Assembly (NCBI RefSeq): GCF_003850565.1
Contig: NZ_CP027706.1
Span: 496,001 to 560,000, forward strand
From: Pseudomonas sessilinigenes
GTDB lineage: Bacteria; Pseudomonadota; Gammaproteobacteria; Pseudomonadales; Pseudomonadaceae
Length of the DNA stretch: 64,000 nt
Reading direction: 5' to 3'
Of this stretch, positions 31,791-41,733 are shown piece after piece. A program made the position numbers and the translations under genes. The notes beneath the pieces were generated by a model, which was not told the DNA's origin, made no database searches, and was given only the letters and a program-made list of their open reading frames with translations. Within the stretch, counting starts at the first letter, position 1, and each line of letters opens with the position of its first letter.

Positions 31791-32715
31791 CGGTTTTCCA
31801 GAATGGGTAGAAGTTGAACCATTGTTGCGGGGCTTTTAGGCAGTATTGGCCCAGGCGCTCGGCGTAGCGGGCGGTCCACTGGGCGATCACTTGCTGGCGG
31901 TCGCTGCGCTTCCACTGCACGGCTTGGGCAAAGGGTTCGAGGATCACCTGGTAACGGCCCTGGTGCTTGAGGCACAGCAGCAGGTTGACCGGGCACTTGA
32001 GCAGTCCGGCCAGCAGCCAGGGGCCCTGGGGAAAGGCTGCGGGGTGGCCGAGAAAGTCCACCCGCACGTTGCGTCCGCCATGCAGGGGGACGCGGTCGCC
32101 GGCGATGGCCAGCCATTCGCCGCGCTCCAGGCGTTGGCTCAGTTGCAGCATGGTCGCCGGGTCCAGCTCGCTGACCTGGATCAGCCGCAGGTTGCTGGCC
32201 CCGGCCTCGCCCAGAAGGCGGTTGAAGCGCTCGGCGTGCCGGGTGTGTACCAGGACGTTCATGGTCACTTGCTCGCCAAGCTCGGCCAGCGCCCGGCAGA
32301 CTTCCAGGTTGCCCAGGTGCGCGCCCACCAGCAGTTGGCCACGCTCGCTGCGCAGTTGCTGGCGCAGGCCGGCCGGATCGACGATCTCGATCTGTTCCAG
32401 GCGCAGCTTGCCGTTCCATACATCGAGCTTGTCCAGCAGGGCATCGGCAAAGGCCATGAACTGGCCGAACACCCGACGCTGGCTGGGCAGCAGGTCGTCG
32501 CGCCCGGCAAAGCGGGCCAGGCGCTCCTGGTACTGCCAGATACTGCGGCGGGCGCTGCGTCCGAACAGGAAGAAATAGAACACGATGGCGTACAGCAGCG
32601 GGCTCAGCACACGGCGCCCCAGGACCCGTACACCGAAGGCGGTGAGCTTCATCAGCCAGAAACTGCCGCGCTCGCGATGCTCGGCCCAATGCCTGCTGGA
32701 GGGTTCCTGGCTCAT
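31771..32715 (-). CDS. Lipid A acyltransferase-family (LpxL/HtrB-like) protein
   Basis: Inner-membrane acyltransferase, 314 aa. An N-terminal membrane anchor (about residues 30-50) precedes the catalytic HX4E motif HLGNLE. RVPLHGGRNVRVDFLG matches the substrate-binding block of the family. In aryl-polyene clusters it probably attaches an acyl group, possibly the polyene itself, to the glycolipid carrier. ATGA overlap with the glycosyltransferase gene. Confidence 0.87.
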   Translation of the reverse strand: MSQEPSSRHWAEHRERGSFWLMKLTAFGVRVLGRRVLSPLLYAIVFYFFLFGRSARRSIWQYQERLARFAGRDDLLPSQRRVFGQFMAFADALLDKLDVWNGKLRLEQIEIVDPAGLRQQLRSERGQLLVGAHLGNLEVCRALAELGEQVTMNVLVHTRHAERFNRLLGEAGASNLRLIQVSELDPATMLQLSQRLERGEWLAIAGDRVPLHGGRNVRVDFLGHPAAFPQGPWLLAGLLKCPVNLLLCLKHQGRYQVILEPFAQAVQWKRSDRQQVIAQWTARYAERLGQYCLKAPQQWFNFYPFWKTDDNLDP

Positions 32716-33473
32716 GGACGCCACCGGCGCCAGAGGATCAGCGGCAAGCGCACCAGCATGCCGAAGAACAGCTTGGCGTGCATTTTGGAAATCAGCGCGT
32801 TGTCGTGCCACAGGCGAAAGTGCGAGAGGCCGTCCTGAGGATAGTGGACCCGGGTCGGCAGCCAGAGCATGGCCTGGTTGCGCCAGGACAGGCGCACGAG
32901 AATCTCCGGGTCGAAATCCATGCGCCGGCCCAGTGCCACGGAGTCGAGCAGCTCCAGGGTCGGGGCCAGCGGGTAGACCCTGAAGCCGCACATGGAGTCG
33001 GGAATCTGCAGCGACAGGCTGTTGATCCAGACCCAGATATGGGTCAGGTAGCGGGCATACAAGCGCCCCTTGGGCACGCTGGCGTCGTACTGTGGATAAC
33101 CACAGACCAGGGCCTGGGGCGCAAGGCGTGAGTGCTGGATGAAGTTATCCACATCCGTCAGGTCGTGCTGGCCATCGGCATCCACTTGCAGGGCATGGCT
33201 GAAACCCAGGTGCGCCGCCTCCCGCAGCCCGGCCATGACCGCGCCGCCCTTGCCCTGGTTGATCGCCAGGCGGACCAGGAACACCTGCTCGCGACCTGCC
33301 AATTGTTCCAGTACTGCGGCGCATGGCTGGCTGCTGGCATCGTCCACCAGGACGCAAGGCACGCCCCGGGCCAGGAGCGCCTCCACGACCGCTGGTACGG
33401 CGGTTTCATGGTTGTAGACCGGAATCACCGCACAAGGGTTATGCACAGGCGTGCTGGCCGATGATTTATCCAC
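32712..33473 (-). CDS. Family 2 glycosyltransferase
   Basis: A 253-aa GT-A glycosyltransferase. AVIPVYNHETAVPAVVEALL opens the nucleotide-sugar domain, VDDASS follows, and the metal-binding DxD is VDADGQ at residues 97-102. There is no obvious membrane helix beyond a hydrophobic C-terminus. It probably glycosylates the pigment or its lipid anchor. I chose GTG 33473 because TGGAG is spaced 7 nt and the codon overlaps the ligase stop; other GTG and ATG codons are possible. The 5' half of the gene carries four DnaA-box sequences. Confidence 0.85.
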   Translation of the reverse strand: MDKSSASTPVHNPCAVIPVYNHETAVPAVVEALLARGVPCVLVDDASSQPCAAVLEQLAGREQVFLVRLAINQGKGGAVMAGLREAAHLGFSHALQVDADGQHDLTDVDNFIQHSRLAPQALVCGYPQYDASVPKGRLYARYLTHIWVWINSLSLQIPDSMCGFRVYPLAPTLELLDSVALGRRMDFDPEILVRLSWRNQAMLWLPTRVHYPQDGLSHFRLWHDNALISKMHAKLFFGMLVRLPLILWRRWRP

Positions 33474-33474
33474 A
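33091..33474. promoter_or_regulatory. Cluster of DnaA boxes inside the glycosyltransferase gene
   Basis: Perfect TTATCCACA occurs at 33145-33153 and 33466-33474, and its reverse complement at 33091-33099. TTATGCACA, which fits the relaxed TTATNCACA, is at 33439-33447. The first is also part of the palindrome CTGTGG-ATAA-CCACAG. Four sites in 384 bp of coding DNA could bind DnaA; no binding is shown. Confidence 0.5.
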
Positions 33475-35139
33475 GGCTGGCTCCAGGACAATACGTCCAC
33501 TGGAGCAGGGGGCGCCGTCATTGAGGTAGGCGAAGTACAGCTTCTGCCGTTGGGCGTCGAAACGCAGGTGCAGTTCGATGCGATCGCCCGGGCGGACCAG
33601 TTGCTGGAACTTCAGCACTTCCATGCCGGCAAAGCGTTCCGGCAGCTCAAGCAACTGCTGGCCCAGGGCCAGGGCCCAATCCACTTGCACCACCCCAGGC
33701 AGGACCGGGGTCAGGGGGAAGTGGCCGCTGAAGTAGGCCAGGTCCGGGGGAACGGCCAGTTGCAGGCGCCATTCGTCTTCATGGCGTACCCGCTCCAGCA
33801 CTTCGGGGTGCTGCGGGCGCGGTGCCTCAAGCAGGGCCTGGACCTGCGCCTGGGGGAGCTTGCCCTGGGCGTTGAGTGGCAATTGGCGGAGCAGGCGCCA
33901 GCGTCGAGGCAGGGCCAGGGCTTCGCAATGCTGCGCCAGGTGCTGGCGCAGGGCCTGGGTCAGGTTGCGCCGGCCCTGGTTGCGCAAGGCGTGGAGGCCC
34001 GGCTCGCTCAGTACCAGCAGGGCACCCAGGTAGGCGCGGTTTTCCTCGATCACCCCCAGCCGTGCTTCCGCGACCCAGGCATGGCGTTCCAGGGCCTGCT
34101 CCAGCATGGGCAGGGAAATGCGTTTTTCCTCCAGCTTGACGATGCGGTCCAGGCGACCCAGCAGTTCGAAGCGGCCATCGATGGCAATCCGTGCGGCGTC
34201 GGCGCTGTGCTCGACATGCCCGGCTGGCAGGTAGGGCGAGGTGATCAGCAGGGCTCCGTCGGCATCCAGGCTCAGGCCGACCTCGGCGAACGGCTGCCAC
34301 AGCGCCTGGCCCTGGCGCCAGGCAATGCCGCCGGTTTCCGAACTGCCGAGGATCTCGGTGGGCCATTGTCCCAGCCGTTGTTGCAGGCTGCTGGCCGCAT
34401 CCGCCGGCAAGGCGCCGCCGGAAGAGAACACCCGCCGCACCTGGCTCAGGGCCGGCCAGTCGAGATTGTCGCCCATGCGCTTGAGCAGGGCGGGGCTGGC
34501 GACCCAGGCAAACGCCGGGCACTCGCGGCTGGCTCGCTGCAGGTCCTCGGGGAAAGGCAACTGGCGCCGCATGAACGGGCGTCCGGCGCACAGCGGCCAG
34601 AGCACGCGAAACAGCAAGCCATAGATGTGTTGGGTGGCGACACTGCCAATGATCCAGGCCTGGCCAAGGTCGTTGCCCCAGAGTCGCTCCAGGGCCTGCA
34701 CTTCATTGGCCAGTTGTCGCAGGGTCTTGTCGATGCGCTTGGGTTCGCCGCTGGAGCCCGAGGTGCACAGGCTCAGTCGACAACGGTCGAGATCGAGTTC
34801 GGTCGCAGCCAGCGGGCTGGCCTGCATCGGTTGCCAAGGGGTGTCGTGGTCGGTCAGCCACAGGTCGACATCCGCCGCCCAGCGCTGGCGGGTCTGGGCT
34901 TGCAGGTCGGCCGGCAGCAACACACTGGCCCCGGCGCGCCAGGCACCGAGCAGGGCCACCGCCAGTTCCACGGCATCTTCCAGGTAGATCGCTACCCGCT
35001 TGATGCCGCGTTGTTCCAGGGCTGCGGCCAGGCTCAAGGCCTGTTCCTGCAGGCGCTGCAGGTCGATGCCGGGATGGGCGCTGACCGGCCGTGGGCTGTG
35101 CGTCTTGAGCAGCAGTTGCTCAAGGGGAATCCAGTTCAT
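33466..35139 (-). CDS. Aryl-CoA/ACP ligase fused to ApeI-like dehydratase
   Basis: Two domains in 557 aa. Residues 1-450 are an AMP-forming ligase with P-loop [11 protein letters not shown] (125-135), later motif SSETGG and hinge [13 protein letters not shown]; it should adenylate the aryl acid starter and load it on ACP. Residues about 455-557 are a hotdog dehydratase ([14 protein letters not shown], His473), like FabZ or ApeI. From memory these are separate proteins (ApeH, ApeI) in the characterised Xenorhabdus system. Overlaps by 4 and 8 bases with its neighbours. Confidence 0.88.
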   Translation of the reverse strand: MNWIPLEQLLLKTHSPRPVSAHPGIDLQRLQEQALSLAAALEQRGIKRVAIYLEDAVELAVALLGAWRAGASVLLPADLQAQTRQRWAADVDLWLTDHDTPWQPMQASPLAATELDLDRCRLSLCTSGSSGEPKRIDKTLRQLANEVQALERLWGNDLGQAWIIGSVATQHIYGLLFRVLWPLCAGRPFMRRQLPFPEDLQRASRECPAFAWVASPALLKRMGDNLDWPALSQVRRVFSSGGALPADAASSLQQRLGQWPTEILGSSETGGIAWRQGQALWQPFAEVGLSLDADGALLITSPYLPAGHVEHSADAARIAIDGRFELLGRLDRIVKLEEKRISLPMLEQALERHAWVAEARLGVIEENRAYLGALLVLSEPGLHALRNQGRRNLTQALRQHLAQHCEALALPRRWRLLRQLPLNAQGKLPQAQVQALLEAPRPQHPEVLERVRHEDEWRLQLAVPPDLAYFSGHFPLTPVLPGVVQVDWALALGQQLLELPERFAGMEVLKFQQLVRPGDRIELHLRFDAQRQKLYFAYLNDGAPCSSGRIVLEPACG

Positions 35140-35681
35140 CTACGGCCTCGTACCCGTTGTCGTAAAAGCCATTCAATGGCAAACAGCAAGCCCATCAACC
35201 CATAGGCGATCAGGCCGTTGTACAACGTCCACCAACTCAGCGGTGCCCAGAGCGTCAGGGCGGCGGCGAGCGCGCCATTGCAGAGGAAGAACAGGCTCCA
35301 GGCGATGGTTACCTGGCGGGTGTAGCGTATGGCTTTCTCCGGCAGGTCCGGTTCGCTGAGGCGGGCCAGGCGCTCGGCCACTGGCGGTCCGTACTTCAGG
35401 CTGAGGCCGAAGAGGCCGAGCATGAAGCTGCTGATCAGTACCGGGTACCAGCGCAGTAGCCCGGGGTGATCGAACCACGCCAGCAGCAGGCAGAAGATAA
35501 TGGCCATGGCCGCCATCCACCGGCTGCCGCGATCGCGTCCGCCCGTCAAGGCACGGGCCAGCCACAGGCTGCCCAGCAACAGGCCGAACTGCCATGGCGC
35601 GAAATGCTCCATGCCCAAGTACACGGCGAAGGGGTAAAGCAGGCCGGCCAGCAACAAGCCCAGGCCGATCAGTCGGCTCAT
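35136..35681 (-). CDS. COG4648-type membrane protein
   Basis: A 181-aa protein with five or six predicted membrane helices, beginning MSRLIGLGLLLAGLLYPFAVYLG. It matches the COG4648 acyltransferase-associated membrane proteins that recur in aryl-polyene operons, usually beside the ACP genes. Exact role unknown; it may help move an acyl or sugar intermediate. ATGA overlaps on both sides. Confidence 0.8.
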   Translation of the reverse strand: MSRLIGLGLLLAGLLYPFAVYLGMEHFAPWQFGLLLGSLWLARALTGGRDRGSRWMAAMAIIFCLLLAWFDHPGLLRWYPVLISSFMLGLFGLSLKYGPPVAERLARLSEPDLPEKAIRYTRQVTIAWSLFFLCNGALAAALTLWAPLSWWTLYNGLIAYGLMGLLFAIEWLLRQRVRGRR

Positions 35682-35932
35682 GCCGCCGGCTGGACCAGGC
35701 GATACACCGCCTCGACCACATCGTTGACGGTACGCACCGACTTGAATTCCTCGGCGGCGATTTTCTTGCCGGTCTGGCGCTTGATGTGATCGATCAGGTC
35801 GACGGCGTCGATGCTGTCGATTTCCAGGTCCTGGTACAGGTTGGACTCCAGGCTGATGCTGGCGGGCTCCAGCTCGAAGAGCTCGACCAGGGCGTCGCGC
35901 AGGGTGTTGAAGATGTCGTCACGGGTTTGCAT
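35678..35932 (-). CDS. Acyl carrier protein 2
   Basis: An 84-aa carrier protein. The phosphopantetheine attachment site is Ser40 in LEIDSIDAVDL, flanked by acidic helices as usual. It is one of the two ACPs of the cluster (ApeE/ApeF class). It lies 9 bp after the first ACP gene, the only non-overlapping junction in the main run, and overlaps the next gene by 4 bases. Confidence 0.92.
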   Translation of the reverse strand: MQTRDDIFNTLRDALVELFELEPASISLESNLYQDLEIDSIDAVDLIDHIKRQTGKKIAAEEFKSVRTVNDVVEAVYRLVQPAA

Positions 35933-35941
35933 GGTCGGTTC

Positions 35942-36214
35942 TCAAGCTGCCTGTTTTGCGCTGACGAACGCCGCAAGGCTCGCCACGTTGCTGAAATGGT
36001 TGCGGGTGTCCTTGGCGTCGGCATCGATCTTGATGCCGTACTTCTTCTGGATCGCCAGGCCCAGCTCCAGGGCGTCCACCGAGTCCAGGCCGAGGCCTTC
36101 GCCGAACAGCGTCTGCTCGTTGTCGATGTCCTGGGCACTGATGTCTTCCAGGCCCAGGGCGTCGATGATCAGCAGTTTGATTTCAAGAATCAGGTCCGGG
36201 TGTGTATCGCTCAT
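35942..36214 (-). CDS. Acyl carrier protein 1
   Basis: A 90-aa carrier protein with Ser45 in GLGLDSVDALEL as the pantetheine site. AAGGAG upstream sets the start at 36214, overlapping the 3' end of the acyltransferase gene by 32 bases. It is quite different from ACP 2, which suggests separate roles, such as starter loading versus elongation. Confidence 0.92.
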   Translation of the reverse strand: MSDTHPDLILEIKLLIIDALGLEDISAQDIDNEQTLFGEGLGLDSVDALELGLAIQKKYGIKIDADAKDTRNHFSNVASLAAFVSAKQAA

Positions 36215-37004
36215 CTCTGGCGAGCTCCTTGGTGAAATAGTGGTGCAAGTGCTCATTGAGCTTGCGCGAAGCCTGGGGCGCGGGCCCCTGGGCTGCAAAG
36301 GTCTGTGGGTCTATATCGGCACCGACGTGAAAACTGAAGTGCACGCGGCGCTGCGGGATTCGGTACCAGGGTTCGGCCTTGGTCAGGGTGCTGGGGCTGA
36401 CCTTGATCACCACCGGGGTGATCACTCTGGCACCGCGCAGGGCGATTGCCGCGGCTCCCCGATGAAAGGTCGGGGCCTGGCCTGGCTGGGTGCGGGTGCC
36501 TTCAGGGAAGACGATCAGCGTCTGGCCTTCGTGCAGTGCCTGGGAGGCGCCATCGAGCATGTCCAGGCTGCCATCGTTGCTGATGTACTGTGCGGCGCGC
36601 ACCGGGCCCCGGGTGAAGGGGTTGTTCCAGAGGCTTTCCTTGACCACGCAGTTGGCATCGCGGACCAGGCCGATCAGGAACACCACGTCGATCAGCGATG
36701 GGTGGTTGGCGATGATCATTTGTCCCGGGCGTCCGAGCTGTTCGGCACCCTGGACGTCATAGGTGAGCACCCCGCTGCGCGCCATGAAGCGGATGAACAG
36801 CCAGAACAACCGGCTGACCGTCTTGCGCGCACGCAGGCGCTGGCGCCGGGCATCGCCGGGCAGGCAGGCAAGCAGGGGGAAAATCACCAGGCGCAGGCAT
36901 AAACCACCTAGTCCGAACAGTGCGAAGCTCAGGGCCGTGGCCAGCAGGCGCCAGAGATAGGCGTCGCGGCCCTTGGTGCCTACCGGTTGCGTTGCCAGGT
37001 CCAT
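36183..37004 (-). CDS. 1-acylglycerol-3-phosphate acyltransferase-like protein
   Basis: PlsC-family acyltransferase, 273 aa. Hydrophobic N-terminus (residues 20-50), catalytic HX4D motif NHPSLID, and the glycerol-phosphate-binding FPEGTRT block. In the cluster it may link polyene or fatty acyl to a lipid carrier. GGATGAG supports ATG 37004 over the longer ATG at 37031. It overlaps the first gene by 25 bases. Confidence 0.88.
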   Translation of the reverse strand: MDLATQPVGTKGRDAYLWRLLATALSFALFGLGGLCLRLVIFPLLACLPGDARRQRLRARKTVSRLFWLFIRFMARSGVLTYDVQGAEQLGRPGQMIIANHPSLIDVVFLIGLVRDANCVVKESLWNNPFTRGPVRAAQYISNDGSLDMLDGASQALHEGQTLIVFPEGTRTQPGQAPTFHRGAAAIALRGARVITPVVIKVSPSTLTKAEPWYRIPQRRVHFSFHVGADIDPQTFAAQGPAPQASRKLNEHLHHYFTKELARDERYTPGPDS

Positions 37005-37708
37005 ACGCGACTCATCCAGGCATGTTGGCATTGATGCTGCGCACCGATCAGGGCGCGCAACAGGTTCAGGGCGTGGGGCCAGGGAGCCCTGGGGAGCTGG
37101 CCATCGTGGTGGCCCAGGGACAGTTGCCAGTCGTCGCCCGGGGTCAGCAGCAAGCCCAGGGCGTAGGGAAATGGCACGTCGTCGATCCAGTCGGCGTACA
37201 CGGGCGGTGGTTGTTCCTCGGCAATCACCAGCAGCACGTGGGGGGCGCCCTCGGCCAGCAACGCCGCGGCTTCCAGCAGACCGTGCTCAAGGCCGTCGCC
37301 GGCGGCCGCCAGGGCCGACATCTCGCTAGTTTCGCCGCGCATGATGGACCACAGGCCAATCACTGCGTTGTGCACCGAAAGGCTGAACTGCGTGGGGGAC
37401 AGCGGCTGTTCGGCGGCCAGGTCGCTGAGAATCTCGAAGGTCCGCGGAGTTTCGCCGTGACGGGAGATGAACACCAGGGGCAGTTGCTCAAGGCCTTCGG
37501 CCAGGGGCCAGCCCACGCTGAACGCCATGCGCGCCAGGCGGCTGAGACGGCGCCGCTGCATGGCGGGCAGGAAGGACACGTCGGGGGCACTATCGCTGGT
37601 TTCGGGCAGGGCCGGATGTTGGCCCCATGCCTGCCAGGCGTCCACGCTTTCGAGCCCAGGGGCCCAAGCACGCCATTGGGCGATATTGAACTTGATCAAT
37701 TGGTTCAT
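36980..37708 (-). CDS. Beta-ketoacyl synthase-like chain length factor (ApeC type)
   Basis: A 242-aa protein resembling only the N-terminal part of ketosynthases (Ketoacyl-synt_2 family). It has the strand-helix pattern FSVHNAVIGLWSIM but no catalytic Cys or His triad. In the studied aryl-polyene system such a protein (ApeC) pairs with a full KS as a heterodimer. ATG 37708 has GGGGCGGG upstream. First gene of the run; a promoter candidate lies about 85 bp upstream. Confidence 0.82.
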   Translation of the reverse strand: MNQLIKFNIAQWRAWAPGLESVDAWQAWGQHPALPETSDSAPDVSFLPAMQRRRLSRLARMAFSVGWPLAEGLEQLPLVFISRHGETPRTFEILSDLAAEQPLSPTQFSLSVHNAVIGLWSIMRGETSEMSALAAAGDGLEHGLLEAAALLAEGAPHVLLVIAEEQPPPVYADWIDDVPFPYALGLLLTPGDDWQLSLGHHDGQLPRAPWPHALNLLRALIGAQHQCQHAWMSRVWTWQRNR

Positions 37709-38019
37709 CCCGCCCCTGCGGGCTTCCTTGATGTGGTGCAGTGCTTGGAAATACTGACTGACCGGGGGGACGCGAGTGCGTCGGTGGCGCGCATTATCCC
37801 GGTGCGACTGGCTTGTAGCAAATGCTGGTTGGGCTGTTGGTCGCAAATCGAGGCGATGGTGCCGTGTTCGTTGATGTCGTTTTGCCGCTATTGGCTTTCT
37901 GCCTCGGGCTAGCGCTCCGCCAGGCCCCGGGCCGGGCCGAGGATCTTGTGTTGCCGAGGTAGCTAAGCGGCTGCGGGGGCTACTACACTCGGGGATCTTT
38001 GATACACGGAGGTTTTGAC
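37709..38019. other. Intergenic region between aryl-polyene cluster and parA
   Basis: A 311-bp divergent gap with no gene. It holds the candidate aryl-polyene promoter at 37793-37821 and, toward parA, a TACACT -10-like element at 37984-37989 without a convincing -35. No operator is clear. Confidence 0.6.
37793..37821 (-). promoter_or_regulatory. Candidate promoter of the aryl-polyene operon
   Basis: On the minus strand TTGCTA-N17-GATAAT matches the sigma70 consensus at four and five of six bases. It sits about 85 bp before the first cluster gene and is the best promoter-like sequence found between 37.7 and 38.0 kb. Confidence 0.5.
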
Positions 38020-38790
38020 ATGCGGCGTGTGGTGTTCAATCAGAAAGGTGGCGTGGGCAAGTCCAGTATTGCCTGCAATCTGGCGGCGGTCAGCGCCAGC
38101 GAGGGTTATCGCACCTTGCTGGTGGACCTGGATGCCCAGGCCAACTCGACCCAGTACCTCACCGGCTTGACCGGCGAGGACATTCCGATGGGGATCGCCG
38201 ACTTCTTCAAGCAGACCCTGTCCTCTGGCCCGTTCTCCAAGAAGAACCAGGTGGATATCTACGAGACGCCGTTCGACAACCTGCATGTGGTGACCGCCAC
38301 AGCCGAGCTGGCGGACCTGCAGCCCAAGCTGGAGGCCAAGCACAAGATCAACAAGCTGCGTAAGTTGCTCGACGAGTTGTCCGAGGATTACGAGCGGATC
38401 TACCTCGACACCCCGCCTGCCCTGAATTTCTACGCGGTATCGGCGTTGATCGCGGCCGATCGTGTGCTGATCCCTTTCGATTGCGACAGTTTTTCCCGCC
38501 AGGCCCTGTACGGCCTGCTGGCTGAGATCGAGGAGTTGAAGGAAGACCACAACGAAGCGCTCGAGGTCGAGGGCATCGTGGTCAATCAGTTCCAGGCCCG
38601 GGCCAGCCTGCCGCAACAGATGCTCGACGAACTGATTGGCGAGGGCCTGCCGGTGCTGCCGGTGTACCTGGCCAGTTCGGTGCGCATGCGTGAATCACAC
38701 CAGGCCAGCCTGCCGCTGATCCATCTCGACCCACGGCACAAGCTGACCCAGCAGTTCGTCGACCTGCACCACCTGCTGGAAAACGCCTGA
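38020..38790 (+). CDS. Orphan ParA-family ATPase
   Basis: A 256-aa deviant Walker ATPase: KGGVGKSS at residues 9-16 after VVFNQ, the Walker A' strand [12 protein letters not shown], and switch [11 protein letters not shown]. ParA proteins use ATP-driven DNA or membrane binding to position cargo. No parB or parS lies nearby, so this is an orphan that might place a polar protein complex rather than the chromosome. ACGGAGG supports ATG 38020 rather than the in-frame ATG at 37999. Confidence 0.88.
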   Translation: MRRVVFNQKGGVGKSSIACNLAAVSASEGYRTLLVDLDAQANSTQYLTGLTGEDIPMGIADFFKQTLSSGPFSKKNQVDIYETPFDNLHVVTATAELADLQPKLEAKHKINKLRKLLDELSEDYERIYLDTPPALNFYAVSALIAADRVLIPFDCDSFSRQALYGLLAEIEELKEDHNEALEVEGIVVNQFQARASLPQQMLDELIGEGLPVLPVYLASSVRMRESHQASLPLIHLDPRHKLTQQFVDLHHLLENA

Positions 38791-38800
38791 CCCTGCTGTT

Positions 38801-38835
38801 GCCGTGAACGCAAGGCTTTGGCCGGCGCTCACGGC
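38801..38835. terminator. Hairpin between convergent parA and trxC
   Basis: GCCGTGAACGC at 38801-38811 pairs imperfectly with GCGCTCACGGC at 38825-38835 in the 51-bp gap between the two stops. Possible shared terminator without a U-tract. Confidence 0.4.
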
Positions 38836-38841
38836 GTTCTC

Positions 38842-39276
38842 TCAAATCCCCTGGCTGCGCAACCAGCCGATCAACTGTGGCAAGGGCAGGGCGCCGCTTT
38901 GCCGCGCCACCTCCCGGCCATTCTTGAACAGGATCAGGCTTGGAATCGAGCGAATGCCCAACTGTGCCGAGAGCTGCTGGTTGGCTTCGCTGTCCAGCTT
39001 GGCCAGGCGGCATTTGCCGCTCAGTTGCGCGGCGGCTTGCTGGAAGGTCGGCGCAAAGGATTTGCACGGCCCGCACCAGTCTGCCCAGACATCCACCAGC
39101 AACGGCAGGTCGCCCTTGATCTGGCTGGCGTAGTCGCCCTGTTTCAAGTCAAAGGGTTTGTCCAGCAACACCTCGGCCTTGCAGCGCCCGCACTTGGGAT
39201 GGTCCCCCAGGCGCTCGGCGGGGATGCGGTTGAGGCCGTTGCAATGCGGGCAGGGGATCAACAGTGGGTCGGTCAT
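38842..39276 (-). CDS. trxC: Thioredoxin 2
   Basis: Cytoplasmic disulfide reductase, 144 aa. The N-terminal zinc ribbon has Cys9, Cys12, Cys29 and Cys32 (CPHC and CGRC). The thioredoxin fold follows, with active site WCGPC (Cys68, Cys71) and cis-Pro in RSIPSLIL. The extra zinc domain separates TrxC from thioredoxin 1 and makes it responsive to oxidative stress. Confidence 0.95.
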   Translation of the reverse strand: MTDPLLIPCPHCNGLNRIPAERLGDHPKCGRCKAEVLLDKPFDLKQGDYASQIKGDLPLLVDVWADWCGPCKSFAPTFQQAAAQLSGKCRLAKLDSEANQQLSAQLGIRSIPSLILFKNGREVARQSGALPLPQLIGWLRSQGI

Positions 39277-39431
39277 GGTCGGGTTCCGGGTCAGTGGCCA
39301 ATGGCACCTATCTGGAGTCGTGGCGTGGATTTATCAAGCCGCCGGGCCGGTGGTTGCATCCGCTCACATATCGGCGGGCAGTCGGTGCTGCGCAATCTCT
39401 AGTCTTGCCAGAAGGCGGACCGTCGGTCCGA

Positions 39432-39460
39432 CCGACTGCATAGCGTATTGCTATGGTCGG
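39432..39460. promoter_or_regulatory. Palindromic operator candidate of higBA
   Basis: CCGAC, then ATAGC-GTATT-GCTAT, then GTCGG form a nested, roughly symmetric element centred near 39447, about 55 bp before higB. Toxin-antitoxin operons are usually repressed by antitoxin bound to such a site. Confidence 0.55.
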
Positions 39461-39504
39461 ATTTGCTGATTAGCCTCGATAGCAACATGCGATAGGGAGG
39501 TTGC

Positions 39505-39801
39505 ATGCATATCATCACCGCAAAACGTATCTGGCAGGCCAAGGAGCAGTGGCCGCAGAGCGCACGAGCGCTGGATACCTGGTATCGCAAGGCCAAGGGC
39601 GCCAGGCCAGAGGACTTTTCCGATATGAAGGCGTTGTTTCCGGCGGTCGATAAGGTCGGGCGCTTCCATGTCTTCGACATCGGCGGCAACAAACTGCGGT
39701 TGATCGCACTGGTGCGCTATGGAGTCCAGCGGCTCTACATCAGGCATGTACTGGACCACGCCAGCTACGACAAGGGGCTGTGGAAGGAGGAAATAGAATG
39801 A
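39505..39801 (+). CDS. higB: HigB toxin, mRNA interferase
   Basis: A 98-aa RelE-superfamily toxin that cuts mRNA on the ribosome. It aligns along its length with E. coli HigB (MHIITAKRIWQAKEQWPQ start, core FHVFDIGGNKLRLIALVRY, C-terminal YIRHVLDHASYD). Toxin precedes antitoxin, the characteristic hig order. GGGAGG precedes ATG 39505. It overlaps higA by 4 bases. Confidence 0.92.
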   Translation: MHIITAKRIWQAKEQWPQSARALDTWYRKAKGARPEDFSDMKALFPAVDKVGRFHVFDIGGNKLRLIALVRYGVQRLYIRHVLDHASYDKGLWKEEIE

Positions 39802-40199
39802 GCATACTGGTCAGCCAGGCGGCGGAGCACTGGCAATTCGTCGCGCCGCTGCTGCGCAAGCCCAGGACCGAGGCCGATTACGATGCTCTGGCCCTGGCCC
39901 TGGATGAATTGCTGGACATCATGGGCGAGGATGAGGCTCATCCGCTGGCCTCACTGGTGGACATCATCGGTGATTGGATCGAGGCCTATGACGAAGAGCA
40001 TCGGCCGATACCTCCCGTCAGTGGCGTGGAGGTCTTGCGCTCGTTGATGCACGAGCACGGCCTGACCCAGAGCGACCTGCCCGGGGTCGGGGCGCAATCG
40101 GTGGTTTCCGAAGTGCTGAGTGGCAAGCGCCAGCTCAACCTGCGGCAGGTGCGCTGGCTGTCCGAGCGCTTCAAGGTGGCAATGGAAGTGTTCGCCTGA
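39798..40199 (+). CDS. higA: HigA antitoxin
   Basis: A 133-aa antitoxin: an N-terminal dimerisation/toxin-binding half and a C-terminal helix-turn-helix (HGLTQSDLPGVGAQSVVSEVLSGKRQLN), as in E. coli HigA. It neutralises HigB and represses the operon. Ribosome site GGAAGGAGG lies within the higB end; ATG 39798 shares bases with the toxin stop. Its stop is one base from the convergent selO stop, leaving no terminator space. Confidence 0.92.
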   Translation: MSILVSQAAEHWQFVAPLLRKPRTEADYDALALALDELLDIMGEDEAHPLASLVDIIGDWIEAYDEEHRPIPPVSGVEVLRSLMHEHGLTQSDLPGVGAQSVVSEVLSGKRQLNLRQVRWLSERFKVAMEVFA

Positions 40200-40200
40200 C

Positions 40201-41733
<1,533 letters not shown>

